Shown: positions 8,884 through 18,748, counted from the stretch's first letter. The stretch is DNA of 64,000 bases from Candidatus Kinetoplastidibacterium crithidiae (GCA_019278155.1 JADMLC010000005.1:61980-125979); one strand, 5' to 3'. Made by a program: numbers and translations. The notes: generated by a model not told the origin, from the sequence alone.

Positions 8884-11370
8884 TTAATTTTTAGTTTCTA
8901 CCTGTGTTAGAGGTTTCTTTGTTGTATAGTCTGTAGTATTTTTTGTATAAACTCTTCTATTAATTTCTGGTTTAATATTACTGATTTCTTCATTAATAGA
9001 TTGGCAATTAGTTTCTATCATTTGCAGATTTTTTTTATCTTGATTACTAGTTGCCGTATTATAGTTTGTTTTTGGAAATTCTAGATCTATATTCTTTGTA
9101 GCTATTGTTCCTGTTATATTATCTTCTACTTTATTGGTAGTAAGTATCAGTTTTTCCGAGTTTTTTTGAGTATCATGATTATCAATTTTATCTTCAACAG
9201 AAAGAGTTTTATCTATATTTTCTGTTTCACGAGAATTAGCTAATTCTTTTGAAGTTTTAGATATATTAAAATTTTTCTGATTTTTTCTATAACCATTATT
9301 TCTTCTGCGGATATTTGATTTTTTATCATTATCGCCATTACTTGTTGGCAAATTAGTTTGATCTAAAGGATCATTTTTTTTATCATTATGGTTTTCTATG
9401 ATTTTATTTTCTACAAGATTTATTTGATTATCACGTTTATTTTTATTTTTGTCTTTTTTAGATAAAAGATAATCTTCTTCTATTTTATTCAAATTTTCAT
9501 TATATGAATCTATAGAGTTTATATGTTGTTTTTCTTGTAATAGTTTGCTTTGGTTTTTATTTTTATAATTATATTTTTTTTCATGCCTATATTTTGAGTT
9601 TTGTTGTTCATGTAAAGCTGGCTTATGCTTATTATGTTGATTTTGTGGAGTTAATTCTTTTTTATTGAATAAGTTGATCCAGGAAAATATTTTTTTGAAT
9701 ATATTACTACTAACACTAGAATCATTTAAAGATTTATATTTTACATTAGAAACTATTGGGGCTGGCTTTCTAGGAGTGCTATCCTTTATTAAAGCCTCCG
9801 GTTTATGTTTTTCTTCTGATTCTGATATATTCCACATTAAATTATTGTTTGGTATCTCTACTAAATTAAAACTTGTTTTTTGTTCTTCTAGTTTTGGATC
9901 ATCATTTTTTATTCTTTCTATGTTGTAATGAGGTGTTTCCAAATACTTATTTGGTATTAAAACAAGTTTTATATTTAGTTGTAGTTCTATATTATTTATA
10001 TCATTTCTTTTTTCATTTAATAAATAAGTGGCAACATCTACTGGTAATTGTGCATATACTGCTGAAGTAGCATCCTTCATTGCTTCTTCCTGAATTAGTC
10101 TTAAGACCTGTAGAGCACTAGATTCAGTATCTCTAATAACTCCAATCCCAGTACATCTTGGACATGTTATGTGTGATCCTTCATTTAAAGCTGGGCGTAA
10201 TCTTTGTCTTGATAGCTCTATTAATCCAAATTTTGATATTTTTTTACCAATTTGAACTCTTGCTCTATCAACTCTTAATGCCTCTCTAAGTTTTTGTTCA
10301 ACATTTTTTTGATTTTTAATATCTTCCATATCTATAAAATCAATCACTATAAGACCACCAAGATCTCTTAATCTTAATTGTCTTGCAACCTCTTCAGAAG
10401 CTTCAAGATTTGTTCTTAATGCTGTTTCTTCTATATCCGCTCCTCTTGTTGATTTTGCGGAATTTACATCTATTGCAACTAATGCTTCAGTATGGTCAAT
10501 GACAATAGATCCACCTGATGGCAATTGAATCATTCTAGAATATGCTGTTTCTATTTGGTGTTCTATTTGGAATCTTGAGAATAATGGTGTTTCATTTTGA
10601 TAATCCTTGATACATTGGACATTGTCTGGCATTACAACGCTCATAAATGCTTTAGCTTGTTTAACAATTTCTTGATTATCAATTACAATTTCATTAATAT
10701 CTGGTGAAAAATAGTCTCTTATTGCTCTTATAATCAGACTGGACTCCAAGTAGATAAGTACTGGGGAATTATTTTCTTTTGCCGCCTGATCTATTGCATT
10801 CCACAATTGAAGTAGATATGATAAATCCCATTGAAGTTCTTCAATTGTTCTACCAATACCAGCAGTTCTTGCTATTATGCTCATACCATTTGGCACATCC
10901 AGTTTTTCCATGATATCTTTTAATTCTTGACGTTCTTCTCCTTCTATACGTCTAGATACACCTCCTCCTCTAGGGTTATTAGGCATTAGAACTAGATATC
11001 TGCCAGCCAATGATATAAATGTAGTAAGAGCGGCTCCTTTATTTCCCCTCTCTTCTTTTTCTACCTGAACAATTAATTCTTGACCATCTTTTATCGCATC
11101 TTGAATTCTGGTGTTTCTAAAATCTATTCCTTCTCTAAAATAACTCTTCGCTATTTCCTTAAATGGTAGGAATCCATGCTTATCTTCTCCGTAGTTTATA
11201 AAACATGCTTCTAAACCCGGTTCTATTCTTGTTACAACTCCTTTATATATATTACCTTTACGTTGTTCACGGTTAGATGTTTCTATATCTAAGTCTATTA
11301 ATTTTTGTCCATCTACAATTGCAACACGTATTTCTTCAGGGTGTGTTGCGTTAAATAACATTCTTTTCAT
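8884..11370 (-). CDS. rne: ribonuclease E
   Basis: Main endoribonuclease for mRNA decay and rRNA/tRNA processing. The protein starts most credibly at MKRMLFNATHPEE (ATG at 11370, about 828 residues); an upstream in-frame extension to 11403 is possible. The S1 domain lies near residues 35-120. The Mg-binding aspartates lie in VAIDVNSAKS and LIVIDFIDMED, and the zinc link is CPRC. From about residue 510 the protein is a long Asn/Lys-rich, low-complexity tail of some 320 residues where degradosome scaffolding usually sits. It diverges from rluC, as in many proteobacteria. Confidence 0.95.
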   Translation of the reverse strand: MKRMLFNATHPEEIRVAIVDGQKLIDLDIETSNREQRKGNIYKGVVTRIEPGLEACFINYGEDKHGFLPFKEIAKSYFREGIDFRNTRIQDAIKDGQELIVQVEKEERGNKGAALTTFISLAGRYLVLMPNNPRGGGVSRRIEGEERQELKDIMEKLDVPNGMSIIARTAGIGRTIEELQWDLSYLLQLWNAIDQAAKENNSPVLIYLESSLIIRAIRDYFSPDINEIVIDNQEIVKQAKAFMSVVMPDNVQCIKDYQNETPLFSRFQIEHQIETAYSRMIQLPSGGSIVIDHTEALVAIDVNSAKSTRGADIEETALRTNLEASEEVARQLRLRDLGGLIVIDFIDMEDIKNQKNVEQKLREALRVDRARVQIGKKISKFGLIELSRQRLRPALNEGSHITCPRCTGIGVIRDTESSALQVLRLIQEEAMKDATSAVYAQLPVDVATYLLNEKRNDINNIELQLNIKLVLIPNKYLETPHYNIERIKNDDPKLEEQKTSFNLVEIPNNNLMWNISESEEKHKPEALIKDSTPRKPAPIVSNVKYKSLNDSSVSSNIFKKIFSWINLFNKKELTPQNQHNKHKPALHEQQNSKYRHEKKYNYKNKNQSKLLQEKQHINSIDSYNENLNKIEEDYLLSKKDKNKNKRDNQINLVENKIIENHNDKKNDPLDQTNLPTSNGDNDKKSNIRRRNNGYRKNQKNFNISKTSKELANSRETENIDKTLSVEDKIDNHDTQKNSEKLILTTNKVEDNITGTIATKNIDLEFPKTNYNTATSNQDKKNLQMIETNCQSINEEISNIKPEINRRVYTKNTTDYTTKKPLTQVETKN

Positions 11371-11403
11371 GAGTGGTATTTTCTCCGTTACCATTAAAAA
11401 CAA

Positions 11404-11785
11404 TACTAAACGCTATCTTAATTTCCGCTACATATCATGTCGATATTAAAGATTAAATTAACTTATATTCATTATTTATGATTTATAATTAACATATTAT
11501 TTTTTTTGTTAAAAATAAGAATATTTATTTTTTGTTTTCCTTTAGTGTCTTCAGATAAATTGATAGCTTGTTTTGCTTGATTTTATTCTCTTATATTTGC
11601 TAAGGATTGTGTATAACAAATGTTATTATAAGTACACACAAAATATTTAAATTTAAAACATTTACTGATAAATGTATCAGTATTAATATAGAACCTATTA
11701 AATTTGATTACTGTATTTTATTATATTTTAATTTAATATTACAGTTTTCTAATTATCATCTTTATAGGTAAACTTTTCTAATTAT
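11404..11785. other. rne/rluC divergent intergenic region
   Basis: About 400 bases separate the divergent rne and rluC coding starts. It should carry both promoters and the rne 5' leader, which in other bacteria mediates RNase E autoregulation. The sequence is too AT-rich to name a promoter with confidence, and no gene remnant is readable. A clear hairpin at its right end is listed separately. Confidence 0.5.
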
Positions 11786-11816
11786 AAGTCTCTTTCTGTT
11801 GCTAGCAAAGAGACTT
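11786..11816 (+). promoter_or_regulatory. 10-bp hairpin over the rluC ribosome-binding site
   Basis: AAGTCTCTTT at 11786-11795 is the exact reverse complement of AAAGAGACTT at 11807-11816, with an 11-base loop. The right arm contains the only Shine-Dalgarno-like sequence (AAAGAGA) and its last base is the first base of the probable TTG start. In the mRNA it would hide the ribosome-binding site. Regulation is inferred; the stem itself is plain in the sequence. Confidence 0.55.
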
Positions 11817-12754
11817 TGATAACTATAATTACTTTTATTGTGAAAAATATAAATATTGATATAGATAATGAAGGTCAAAGGTTAGATAATTTTTTAGTAA
11901 AGATTTTAAAAGGTGTTCCTAAAAGTCATATTTATAAAATTATTCGGAAAGGCAATGTTAAAATTAATAATAAAAAATCAAAAGTTGATTATAAATTATT
12001 ATCTAAAGATGTAGTTTCGTTGCCTGATTTAAGATTACCACAAGCAGATACAAATGTTACTTTTCCCAAAATAAAATTTTCTATTGTTTATGAAGATGAT
12101 AATTTTTTTGTTATAGATAAACCATGTGGAATAGCAGTTCATGGTGGCAGTGGTATTTTATTTGGAGTGATAGAGCAGCTGAGAGCATGTTATAAAAAAG
12201 GTACATTTTTAGAATTAGTACATAGACTAGATAGGGATACTTCTGGCCTATTAATAGTTGCAAAAAAAAGGAGTTGTTTATTAGAATTTCATAGAATGTT
12301 TAGAGAATCTTTATGTTGCAAAAGATATATTGCTCTGGTTAAGGGTAAATGGTTGAACAAAAGGCAACATATTAAGTTGCCATTAAAAAAATATGTTACA
12401 AAATCAGGTGAAAGAAGAGTTGTTGTAAGTTCAGAGGGTCAATATGCTCATACCATTGTTGATTTAATAAAATATTATGGTGATTACAGTTTGCTGAATA
12501 TAAAAATACTTAGCGGTCGTACACATCAAATTAGAGTTCATTTATCACATAGCGGATTTCCAATTATAGGTGATAGCAAGTATGGTTCGAAAGAATATGA
12601 TTCATTTTTTATTCAAAATGGATTTAAAAGAATGTTTTTGCATGCACATGGTTTAAAATTTCTACATCCTGTAACCAAGGAAATGCTTGAATTAGAATCT
12701 TGTATGCCTGTCGAGTTCGATAGTATGTTAAGAATATTAAATTCAGACTTATGA
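11816..12754 (+). CDS. rluC: 23S rRNA pseudouridine synthase RluC-type
   Basis: Makes pseudouridines in 23S rRNA. It has an N-terminal S4-like RNA-binding domain (EGQRLDNFLVKIL... to about residue 75) and an RsuA/RluA catalytic domain. LVHRLDRDTSGLLIVAKK carries the catalytic aspartate, and RTHQIRVHL is also present. It is 312 residues when read from the TTG at 11816; a GTG at 11840 is an alternative, but only the TTG has an SD-like sequence. The RluC assignment rests on its divergence from rne; RluA-family members are hard to tell apart by sequence alone. Its end overlaps the convergent methyltransferase gene by 6 bases. Confidence 0.88.
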   Translation: MITIITFIVKNINIDIDNEGQRLDNFLVKILKGVPKSHIYKIIRKGNVKINNKKSKVDYKLLSKDVVSLPDLRLPQADTNVTFPKIKFSIVYEDDNFFVIDKPCGIAVHGGSGILFGVIEQLRACYKKGTFLELVHRLDRDTSGLLIVAKKRSCLLEFHRMFRESLCCKRYIALVKGKWLNKRQHIKLPLKKYVTKSGERRVVVSSEGQYAHTIVDLIKYYGDYSLLNIKILSGRTHQIRVHLSHSGFPIIGDSKYGSKEYDSFFIQNGFKRMFLHAHGLKFLHPVTKEMLELESCMPVEFDSMLRILNSDL

Positions 12755-13474
12755 TTTTTTTAAAATGTTTTCTGCCATGTAGAGAAATATTGTTGGTTTT
12801 TTATGGATATTTGGATATTCTTGTGCTTTCCATTGCTTGATATTGAGTGTTTTAATTACTTCGTCCATTGAATTGAGTGCGCTTGCAATACATAATTTTG
12901 TATTCGAGTTTAGAGTATTAATTAAACTGTCATATAAGTGAATATTACGGTAAGGTGTTTCTATTAAAATTTGTGTTTGATGATTCGCAAGTGACTCTTT
13001 TTCCCAATTAGAGATTGTATTGACTCTTTCTTCTTGTTTTTTTGGTGCATATCCTCTAAAAGCAAAATTTTGTCCATTTAGCCCGCTCGACATTAGGCCT
13101 AATATTATGGAAGAAGGTCCAACATAAGGTTTGATCTGTATTCCCATATTGTGTGCAATTTTTACTACTTGTGATCCAGGATCAGCTATAGCAGGACATC
13201 CAGCTTCAGAAATTAATCCTATATCACTTATGTTGTCTTGTGATAACCATTTTTCTATTTCAGAATCTTGTGTTTTGTTTGTTATTGTATAAATAGTTAT
13301 TTCATTTAAAGGATATTTTGAATTTATTTGTTTTAAAAAAAATCTAGCTGTTTTTGCATTTTCTGCTATATATGTTTTTAAAATAGATGATAATTTTAAT
13401 GTTTCTAGCGGAATAGAAGAACTGATCAAATTGTTACCTATAGGTACTGGTATTAAATGTAATTTTCTATTCAT
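12749..13474 (-). CDS. RsmI-like SAM-dependent methyltransferase (tetrapyrrole methylase fold)
   Basis: A 241-residue protein of the tetrapyrrole methylase superfamily, closest to the RsmI (16S rRNA 2'-O-methyltransferase) branch. HLIPVPIGN at the N-terminus, SEAGCPAIADPGS near residue 95 and GPSSIILGLMSSGL near residue 120 are the SAM-site blocks. It is shorter than standard RsmI (about 280 residues) and the middle region diverges, so it is probably the short RsmI paralogue found next to maf in Burkholderiales. The exact RNA target is unknown. It lies 7 bases downstream of maf. Confidence 0.8.
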   Translation of the reverse strand: MNRKLHLIPVPIGNNLISSSIPLETLKLSSILKTYIAENAKTARFFLKQINSKYPLNEITIYTITNKTQDSEIEKWLSQDNISDIGLISEAGCPAIADPGSQVVKIAHNMGIQIKPYVGPSSIILGLMSSGLNGQNFAFRGYAPKKQEERVNTISNWEKESLANHQTQILIETPYRNIHLYDSLINTLNSNTKLCIASALNSMDEVIKTLNIKQWKAQEYPNIHKKPTIFLYMAENILKKS

Positions 13475-13481
13475 TTGAAGC

Positions 13482-14075
13482 TTAATCTAAAAATAATGGG
13501 TTTATATGAAATTCTTTTAGTATATTGGTCAACTGTATAATAGATAGCCCTAAAATAGCAGTAGGGTCATCACTATATATTTTTTCTAATAAAATTATTC
13601 CCAATCCTTCAGATCTAATGCTTCCTGCTACATCAAAAGGTTTTTCTATTTCCAAATATTTTTTTATAGTTAATTCATCTAGATTTTTAAATTTGCATTC
13701 TACAAGTGTTGTTGCTGTTTTAGTGATCATGCCATTTGTTACTGCTATGGAGTTACTAAAAAATATATCTTTTCCTGACATGAATTCTAATTGCTTTTTT
13801 GCAGTATAGAAGTTGCCAGGCTTTCCAATATGATGTGTGCCATAGCCTGCTACTTGATCAGATCCAATAACAATACAATTAGGATTTAGTTCTGAAACTT
13901 TTTTTGCTTTCATCAATGCTAGTCGCATAGAAGTTTCTTTTATAGTTTCTTTATCCAATGCTGTTTCATTTATTTCAGGTGATATACAAATGAAAGGTAT
14001 TTTTAACCTTGATAAAAGTTCTTTACGGTATTTTGAACTTGATGCTAGAATTAGTGGCTGATTAATTTTTTTCAT
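13482..14075 (-). CDS. maf: Maf-family nucleotide pyrophosphatase
   Basis: House-cleaning pyrophosphatase that hydrolyses modified nucleoside triphosphates, 197 residues. LILASSSKYRKELL at the N-terminus and the IVIGSDQVA block with the catalytic aspartate are diagnostic. The sequence looks like the YceF (7-methyl-GTP) subgroup, consistent with its position opposite rpmF. It is co-directional with the downstream methyltransferase gene. In relatives a yceD gene lies between maf and rpmF; here that gap is only 174 bases and holds no gene. Confidence 0.92.
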   Translation of the reverse strand: MKKINQPLILASSSKYRKELLSRLKIPFICISPEINETALDKETIKETSMRLALMKAKKVSELNPNCIVIGSDQVAGYGTHHIGKPGNFYTAKKQLEFMSGKDIFFSNSIAVTNGMITKTATTLVECKFKNLDELTIKKYLEIEKPFDVAGSIRSEGLGIILLEKIYSDDPTAILGLSIIQLTNILKEFHINPLFLD

Positions 14076-14249
14076 AGATTTTAGTCATCTTTAAGAAATA
14101 ACATGTAGGTAGTTTAAATGTTGATGTAATTTTTTATATCATAGTAACTGATTATTATTTTATCATTTCATTTATATTAATATTCAGTTAGGTTATTAAA
14201 CAGTATGCTATAGTATACTATATATCATTTTTTTTTATAGGGAGCTGTC

Positions 14250-14432
14250 GTGGCTGTTCAACAAAATAAAAAATCGCCTTCCAAAAGAGGAATGCATAGG
14301 TCTCATGATTTTATTAGCCCTGTTTCTACGTCTGTTGACTCTAAGACTGGAGAGATTCATTTGCGTCATCATATTAGCCCAAATGGTTTTTATAGAGGGA
14401 AAAAGGTTTTAACAGTAAAAGAAAACAATTAA
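14250..14432 (+). CDS. rpmF: 50S ribosomal protein L32
   Basis: Small basic ribosomal protein of 60 residues with the typical [20 protein letters not shown] start and the conserved [17 protein letters not shown]-like end. The start is GTG at 14250 with GGGAG about 7 bases upstream. The zinc cysteines of some L32 forms are absent, as in other proteobacterial copies. It begins the rpmF-plsX-fabHDG-acpP-fabF cluster; the AT-rich 174 bases upstream should carry the promoter. Confidence 0.97.
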   Translation: MAVQQNKKSPSKRGMHRSHDFISPVSTSVDSKTGEIHLRHHISPNGFYRGKKVLTVKENN

Positions 14433-14447
14433 TTATATCTATATACT

Positions 14448-15446
14448 GTGATAAAAATAGCTATCGATTGTATGGGAGGAGATACTGGATTGCCAGTTAC
14501 CATACCGGCTTCAGTTTCTTTTGTTAAGAAGTATTCTGATACTTCTATTTTTTTAGTGGGCTTTGATGATTTAATAAAGAGCTATTTAGATAAAATTCGT
14601 AATGTACCATTTAATAGGATTGAAATAATTCCTTCTGAAGAAAGTATTGATATGAATGATTCTGTAGATATAGCTCTCAGAAAAAAAAAGAAATCATCTA
14701 TGCATTTATCAGCTTATAGCGTTAAAAATAAATTGGCTGATGCTTGTATTTCTGCTGGAAATACAGGAGCCTGGATGGCTATTTCAAAATATGTTTTAAA
14801 AACATTGGAAGGTATAGATAGGCCTGCTATAGCAGCATCTATACCTAATCAAATCGGGAAATCAACTACAATATTAGATCTTGGAGCAAATGTAGAGTGT
14901 TCGCCTGAGAATCTTTTGCAATTTGCTGTTATGGGGAGCGTTTTAATAAAGAGTATCGATGGAGTGGTTAATCCAAGCGTAGGTTTATTAAATGTTGGTT
15001 CAGAATTAATCAAGGGTAATAATTTAACTAAAAGCACTTTCGATCTTCTATCTTCAAGCGATTTAAATTTTTATGGAAATGTTGAAGGAAATGATATTTT
15101 TAGTGGCATTGTAGATATAGTGGTATGTGATGGCTTCGTAGGGAATATAGTTCTTAAGTCTATAGAAGGTTTGGCTAGAATGTTTTCTGTTACTATGCAA
15201 GAAGAGTTTAAGAAAAATTTATTATCTTTATTTGCAAGTATTGTAGCAAAACCTGTATTAAATAATTTGAAAAGAAGAATGGACAATAGGCGTTATAATG
15301 GTGCCTCTTTGCTTGGGTTGAAAGGTGTCGTTTTTAAAAGTCATGGTTCTGCAGATATAGTTTCTTTTCATTATGCATTACGTCGCACTCGTGAAGCAGT
15401 ATTAAATGGCTTAATAAATAATATTTCTGTAAATATTAACAGATAG
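14448..15446 (+). CDS. plsX: phosphate acyltransferase PlsX
   Basis: Makes acyl-phosphate from acyl-ACP for membrane phospholipid synthesis. It is 332 residues, a normal length. [11 protein letters not shown] at the start, [10 protein letters not shown] near residue 103, DLGANVEC, and [12 protein letters not shown] near residue 226 are family signatures. The start is GTG at 14448, 15 bases after the rpmF stop. It acts just ahead of PlsY/PlsC, which are not in the window. Confidence 0.97.
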   Translation: MIKIAIDCMGGDTGLPVTIPASVSFVKKYSDTSIFLVGFDDLIKSYLDKIRNVPFNRIEIIPSEESIDMNDSVDIALRKKKKSSMHLSAYSVKNKLADACISAGNTGAWMAISKYVLKTLEGIDRPAIAASIPNQIGKSTTILDLGANVECSPENLLQFAVMGSVLIKSIDGVVNPSVGLLNVGSELIKGNNLTKSTFDLLSSSDLNFYGNVEGNDIFSGIVDIVVCDGFVGNIVLKSIEGLARMFSVTMQEEFKKNLLSLFASIVAKPVLNNLKRRMDNRRYNGASLLGLKGVVFKSHGSADIVSFHYALRRTREAVLNGLINNISVNINR

Positions 15447-15515
15447 AGTATTTGGTAATATTTTAGGGCATTAAGATATTTTTTTATAGAATTAAGTAAT
15501 TTTGCAGAGATATAT

Positions 15516-16493
15516 ATGGGGAATGCAAGAATTATAGGGTCTGGTTCTTTTTTGCCTGAAAAAATTGTTTCTAATGAAGAATTAGCAGCTACCTTGAATT
15601 CAAAAGGGATAAAAACTTCTGATGAATGGATTGTACAACGCACTGGTATTTGTCAGAGACATTTAGCAGATAATATCACAAATAGTTATATGGCTGGGGA
15701 AGCGGCTAAATTAGCTTTATTGGATGCTGAGCTAAAATCATCTGAATTAGATATGATAATAGTAGCGACTTCTACTCCAGATAATGTTTTTCCTAGCACT
15801 GCATGTTTGGTGCAAGCAAATATTAAAGCATATTCAGCATCAGCTTTTGATATACAGGCTGCTTGTAGTGGTTTTGTTTATGCATTGTCAGTGGCCAATA
15901 GTTTTATTAGTTCTGGATTTGCAAAAAATATCATGGTAATTGGATCGGAGATATTTTCTAGAATTATAGATTGGAATGATAGGAAAACATGTGTTTTATT
16001 TGGTGATGGTGCTGGTGCATTTGTTTTATCAGAGTCTGATAGTTTACATGGTGGTATATTATCAGTAGATTTGCAAGCCAATGGGGATTATTCCAATATT
16101 CTTCGTGTAGGCAGCCATTTTAATAATTCTTCTATCGTGGGAGATCCTTTTATAAGGATGGATGGGCAAGCTGTTTTTAAACAGGCAATTAATTTTTTAG
16201 AAATTTCTGCTCGTAATATTTGTAAAAAATCAAATTTTTCATTGGGAACTATTGATTGGTTTATTCCTCATCAAGCAAATATTAGAATTATGAATGCATT
16301 AGGTCATAAATTAGGTGTTCCGACTGATAAATTTATAATTACTGTAGATAAACATGCTAATACATCTGCAGCTAGTATTCCTCTTGCTTTTGATTATGCA
16401 AGGAAAGACGGTAAAATTAAGGAGCATGATGTAATTCTAATGCAAGGTGTAGGCGGTGGTTTTACATGTGGATCTATACTTGCGATGGTTTAA
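15516..16493 (+). CDS. fabH: 3-oxoacyl-ACP synthase III
   Basis: Starts fatty-acid chains by condensing acetyl-CoA with malonyl-ACP. A 325-residue thiolase-fold enzyme. The catalytic triad is visible as Cys in QAACSGFVYAL, His in WFIPHQANIRI and Asn in KHANTSAAS. The GVGGGFTCGS C-terminal block is intact. It sits in the standard order plsX-fabH-fabD-fabG, 69 bases after plsX. Confidence 0.97.
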   Translation: MGNARIIGSGSFLPEKIVSNEELAATLNSKGIKTSDEWIVQRTGICQRHLADNITNSYMAGEAAKLALLDAELKSSELDMIIVATSTPDNVFPSTACLVQANIKAYSASAFDIQAACSGFVYALSVANSFISSGFAKNIMVIGSEIFSRIIDWNDRKTCVLFGDGAGAFVLSESDSLHGGILSVDLQANGDYSNILRVGSHFNNSSIVGDPFIRMDGQAVFKQAINFLEISARNICKKSNFSLGTIDWFIPHQANIRIMNALGHKLGVPTDKFIITVDKHANTSAASIPLAFDYARKDGKIKEHDVILMQGVGGGFTCGSILAMV

Positions 16494-16530
16494 ATACATT
16501 TTTTGTTAAATATAAATATTTTTAGAGTTT

Positions 16531-17463
16531 ATGAAGACTGCTTTTGTTTTTCCTGGGCAAGGTTCTCAGTTTTTAGGAATGTTAGATGTTTGGAATGGAA
16601 ATCATATTATTAAAGATGTTATTGCTGTAGCTTCTGATATATTGGATCAAGATTTGAATTATTTAATAAAGAATGGTCCAATTCAAGATTTAAACCTTAC
16701 CATAAATACTCAGCCAATTATGCTAACAATAGGTTTTGCATATTTTTCTGTTTGGAAGTCTTTTGGCGGCAACATGCCTTTTTTAATGGCTGGTCATAGT
16801 TTGGGGGAATATACAGCCTTAGTTGCAGCCGAGTCTATTTTATTCGAAGACGCTTTGCGTTTAGTACGAATTCGTGCTGAAGCCATGCAGTCAGCTGTTC
16901 CTATTGGACTTGGTGCTATGGCAGCTATCATTGGACTTAATCCAGAAGAAGTAATATCTATTTGCCGATCGAATAGTATTGATGGTTATATAGTAGAAGC
17001 TGTTAACTTCAACTCTCCTGTTCAGACAGTAATAGCAGGTCATAAACATGCTGTAGATAAAGTATGTAATGAAGCAAAAGATAGTGGTGCTAAGAAAACT
17101 ATTTTATTGCCAGTTTCTGCGCCATTCCATTCTTCTTTGCTTAAGCCTGCCGCGTTAACATTATCAGGTTTTATAGATAATATTAACGTGTTTGCTCCAA
17201 AGATTGATGTTATTAATAATGTAGATGTTGCTATCTATAGAGATTCCTTTGAAATTAAAGATGCTTTAATTCGTCAGGTTTGGAAGCCAGTGCGTTGGGT
17301 TGAAATTATAAATAAAATGTCTGCTTTAGGAATTACTCATATTATAGAATTTGGCCCTGGTAATGTTCTCTCTAATTTCATAAAAAGAATAGATTCTAAT
17401 TTATCTGTTATTTCAATTAAGGATCCAAAATCTTTAGATGATAGTTTGAGTTTTCTTCATTAA
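16531..17463 (+). CDS. fabD: malonyl-CoA-ACP transacylase
   Basis: Transfers malonyl from CoA to ACP. It is 310 residues. FVFPGQGSQ at the start, the nucleophile serine in AGHSLGEYTAL near residue 92, and the catalytic histidine in SAPFHSSL near residue 200 are all present. EFGPGNVLSN near the end is also typical. It is followed within about 20 bases by fabG. Confidence 0.97.
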   Translation: MKTAFVFPGQGSQFLGMLDVWNGNHIIKDVIAVASDILDQDLNYLIKNGPIQDLNLTINTQPIMLTIGFAYFSVWKSFGGNMPFLMAGHSLGEYTALVAAESILFEDALRLVRIRAEAMQSAVPIGLGAMAAIIGLNPEEVISICRSNSIDGYIVEAVNFNSPVQTVIAGHKHAVDKVCNEAKDSGAKKTILLPVSAPFHSSLLKPAALTLSGFIDNINVFAPKIDVINNVDVAIYRDSFEIKDALIRQVWKPVRWVEIINKMSALGITHIIEFGPGNVLSNFIKRIDSNLSVISIKDPKSLDDSLSFLH

Positions 17464-17483
17464 TATTGTGCGTGGTATCAATT

Positions 17484-18221
17484 ATGAATTTTAGAGGTAA
17501 GGTTGCTCTTGTCACTGGTGCAAGTAGGGGCATAGGAAAAGCAATAGCTAGGGAATTATTAAGTAATAATGCATTCGTAGTAGGAACTTCAAGGTCTATA
17601 GAAGGAGCAGAAGAAATTAATTCAGAATTATCTCCTTGTGGTGGATGTGGAATGGTTTTGGACGTTTCTAATGTTAATAGTTGCGATCTTTTAATTAAAA
17701 AATTATCAGAAGAGAAAATATTTCCAGATATTATTGTCAATAATGCAGGTATTACTAGAGATTCTTTATCTATTAGAATGAAAGATTCTGATTGGAATGA
17801 TGTAATTAACGCTAATCTTAGCGGCGTTTTTTATTTGTCAAAGCGATTTATACCTCATATGCTTAAATCGAAATGGGGCCGTATTATCAATATAACCTCT
17901 GTTGTTGGTTCATTAGGTAATATTGGTCAAGCTAATTATGCAGCTTCTAAGGCTGGAATAGAGGCTTTTTCACGTGTTTTAGCTAAAGAGTTTGCCAGAA
18001 AAGGTATTACTATAAACTGTGTGGCACCAGGTTTTATAGACACAGATATGACGAAATCATTAAATACTAATAAGATAGATGCATTGCTATCACAAATTCC
18101 TTCTGGACGTTTGGGTCATGTTGATGATGTTGCTTATGCGGTATCTTTTTTGGCTAGTTCAAGAGCAGAGTATATTAATGGTATAACGTTACACATAAAC
18201 GGTGGTATGTACATGAATTAA
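17484..18221 (+). CDS. fabG: 3-oxoacyl-ACP reductase
   Basis: NADPH-dependent ketoreductase of the fatty-acid cycle, a short-chain dehydrogenase. ATG at 17484 gives 245 residues, the usual length; an upstream in-frame TTG at 17466 would add six residues without support. The Rossmann motif TGASRGIGKAIA, NNAGITRD, the catalytic Ser-Tyr-Lys (NITSVVGS and YAASKAG) and the C-terminal YINGITLHINGGMYMN are intact. It probably shares a transcript with fabD. Confidence 0.96.
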   Translation: MNFRGKVALVTGASRGIGKAIARELLSNNAFVVGTSRSIEGAEEINSELSPCGGCGMVLDVSNVNSCDLLIKKLSEEKIFPDIIVNNAGITRDSLSIRMKDSDWNDVINANLSGVFYLSKRFIPHMLKSKWGRIINITSVVGSLGNIGQANYAASKAGIEAFSRVLAKEFARKGITINCVAPGFIDTDMTKSLNTNKIDALLSQIPSGRLGHVDDVAYAVSFLASSRAEYINGITLHINGGMYMN

Positions 18222-18399
18222 TATGATATTTTGTTGTAAATTTTAATGAATTATATATAACAATATACTAAATAGTTCTACGATATTATAATTTGTTAAT
18301 TTACCTATTATGGTTCATTAGATATGTTATATATAATGTAATTAGGTTTTTCTTTTTAACAATGTGGTTTGCTTATTTTTTACACTTGGAGATAGGTTA
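18222..18399 (+). promoter_or_regulatory. fabG-acpP intergenic region, probable acpP promoter and leader
   Basis: This 178-base AT-rich gap is the longest within the fatty-acid cluster. acpP is normally needed at much higher levels than its neighbours, and a separate promoter here would explain the gap. No unambiguous -35/-10 pair can be named. The acpP Shine-Dalgarno (GGAGAT) is at its right end. Confidence 0.35.
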
Positions 18400-18639
18400 A
18401 TGGATAGTATAGAACAGCGAGTCAAAAAGATTGTCGCTGAGCAGCTTGGAGTTAATGAGTCTAATATTAAGGATAGTTCATCTTTTGTAGAAGACCTAGG
18501 AGCGGACTCTCTAGATATGGTTGAATTAGTTATGGCTCTTGAAGATGAGTTTGAAACTGAAATACCTGACGAAGAAGCTGAGAAAATTAATACAGTACAA
18601 CAAGCAATTAATTATATACTTGGTAGCAAAAAACATTAG
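18400..18639 (+). CDS. acpP: acyl carrier protein
   Basis: Carries growing acyl chains on 4'-phosphopantetheine. The true start is the ATG at 18400 ([17 protein letters not shown]), with GGAGAT just upstream, giving 79 residues. The attachment serine is in [12 protein letters not shown], and helix II and III are strongly acidic as expected. A longer reading from 18364 lacks support. fabF follows. Confidence 0.97.
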   Translation: MDSIEQRVKKIVAEQLGVNESNIKDSSSFVEDLGADSLDMVELVMALEDEFETEIPDEEAEKINTVQQAINYILGSKKH

Positions 18640-18748
18640 TACATTATAGTTGCGTGTGATATCAAAAGTTCATATATTGTAGATGATATTTGAAGTGATA
18701 TATGAATGATTTCACATGTTGTTTTTTATTATATATAAGGAGTTATGC

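Noticed and set aside
9665-10070. Plus-strand open frames with hydrophobic translations within rne
   Set aside because: They are antisense to the Asn/Lys-rich RNase E tail, whose AAT/AAA codons read as hydrophobic on the other strand.
14209-14222. 14-base palindrome TATAGTATACTATA upstream of rpmF, possible operator
   Set aside because: In such AT-rich DNA short TA palindromes arise by chance; no second copy or known operator match was found.
18716-18748. ATG start for fabF eleven codons upstream
   Set aside because: It has no Shine-Dalgarno; AAGGAG lies inside this stretch and fits the TTG at 18749.
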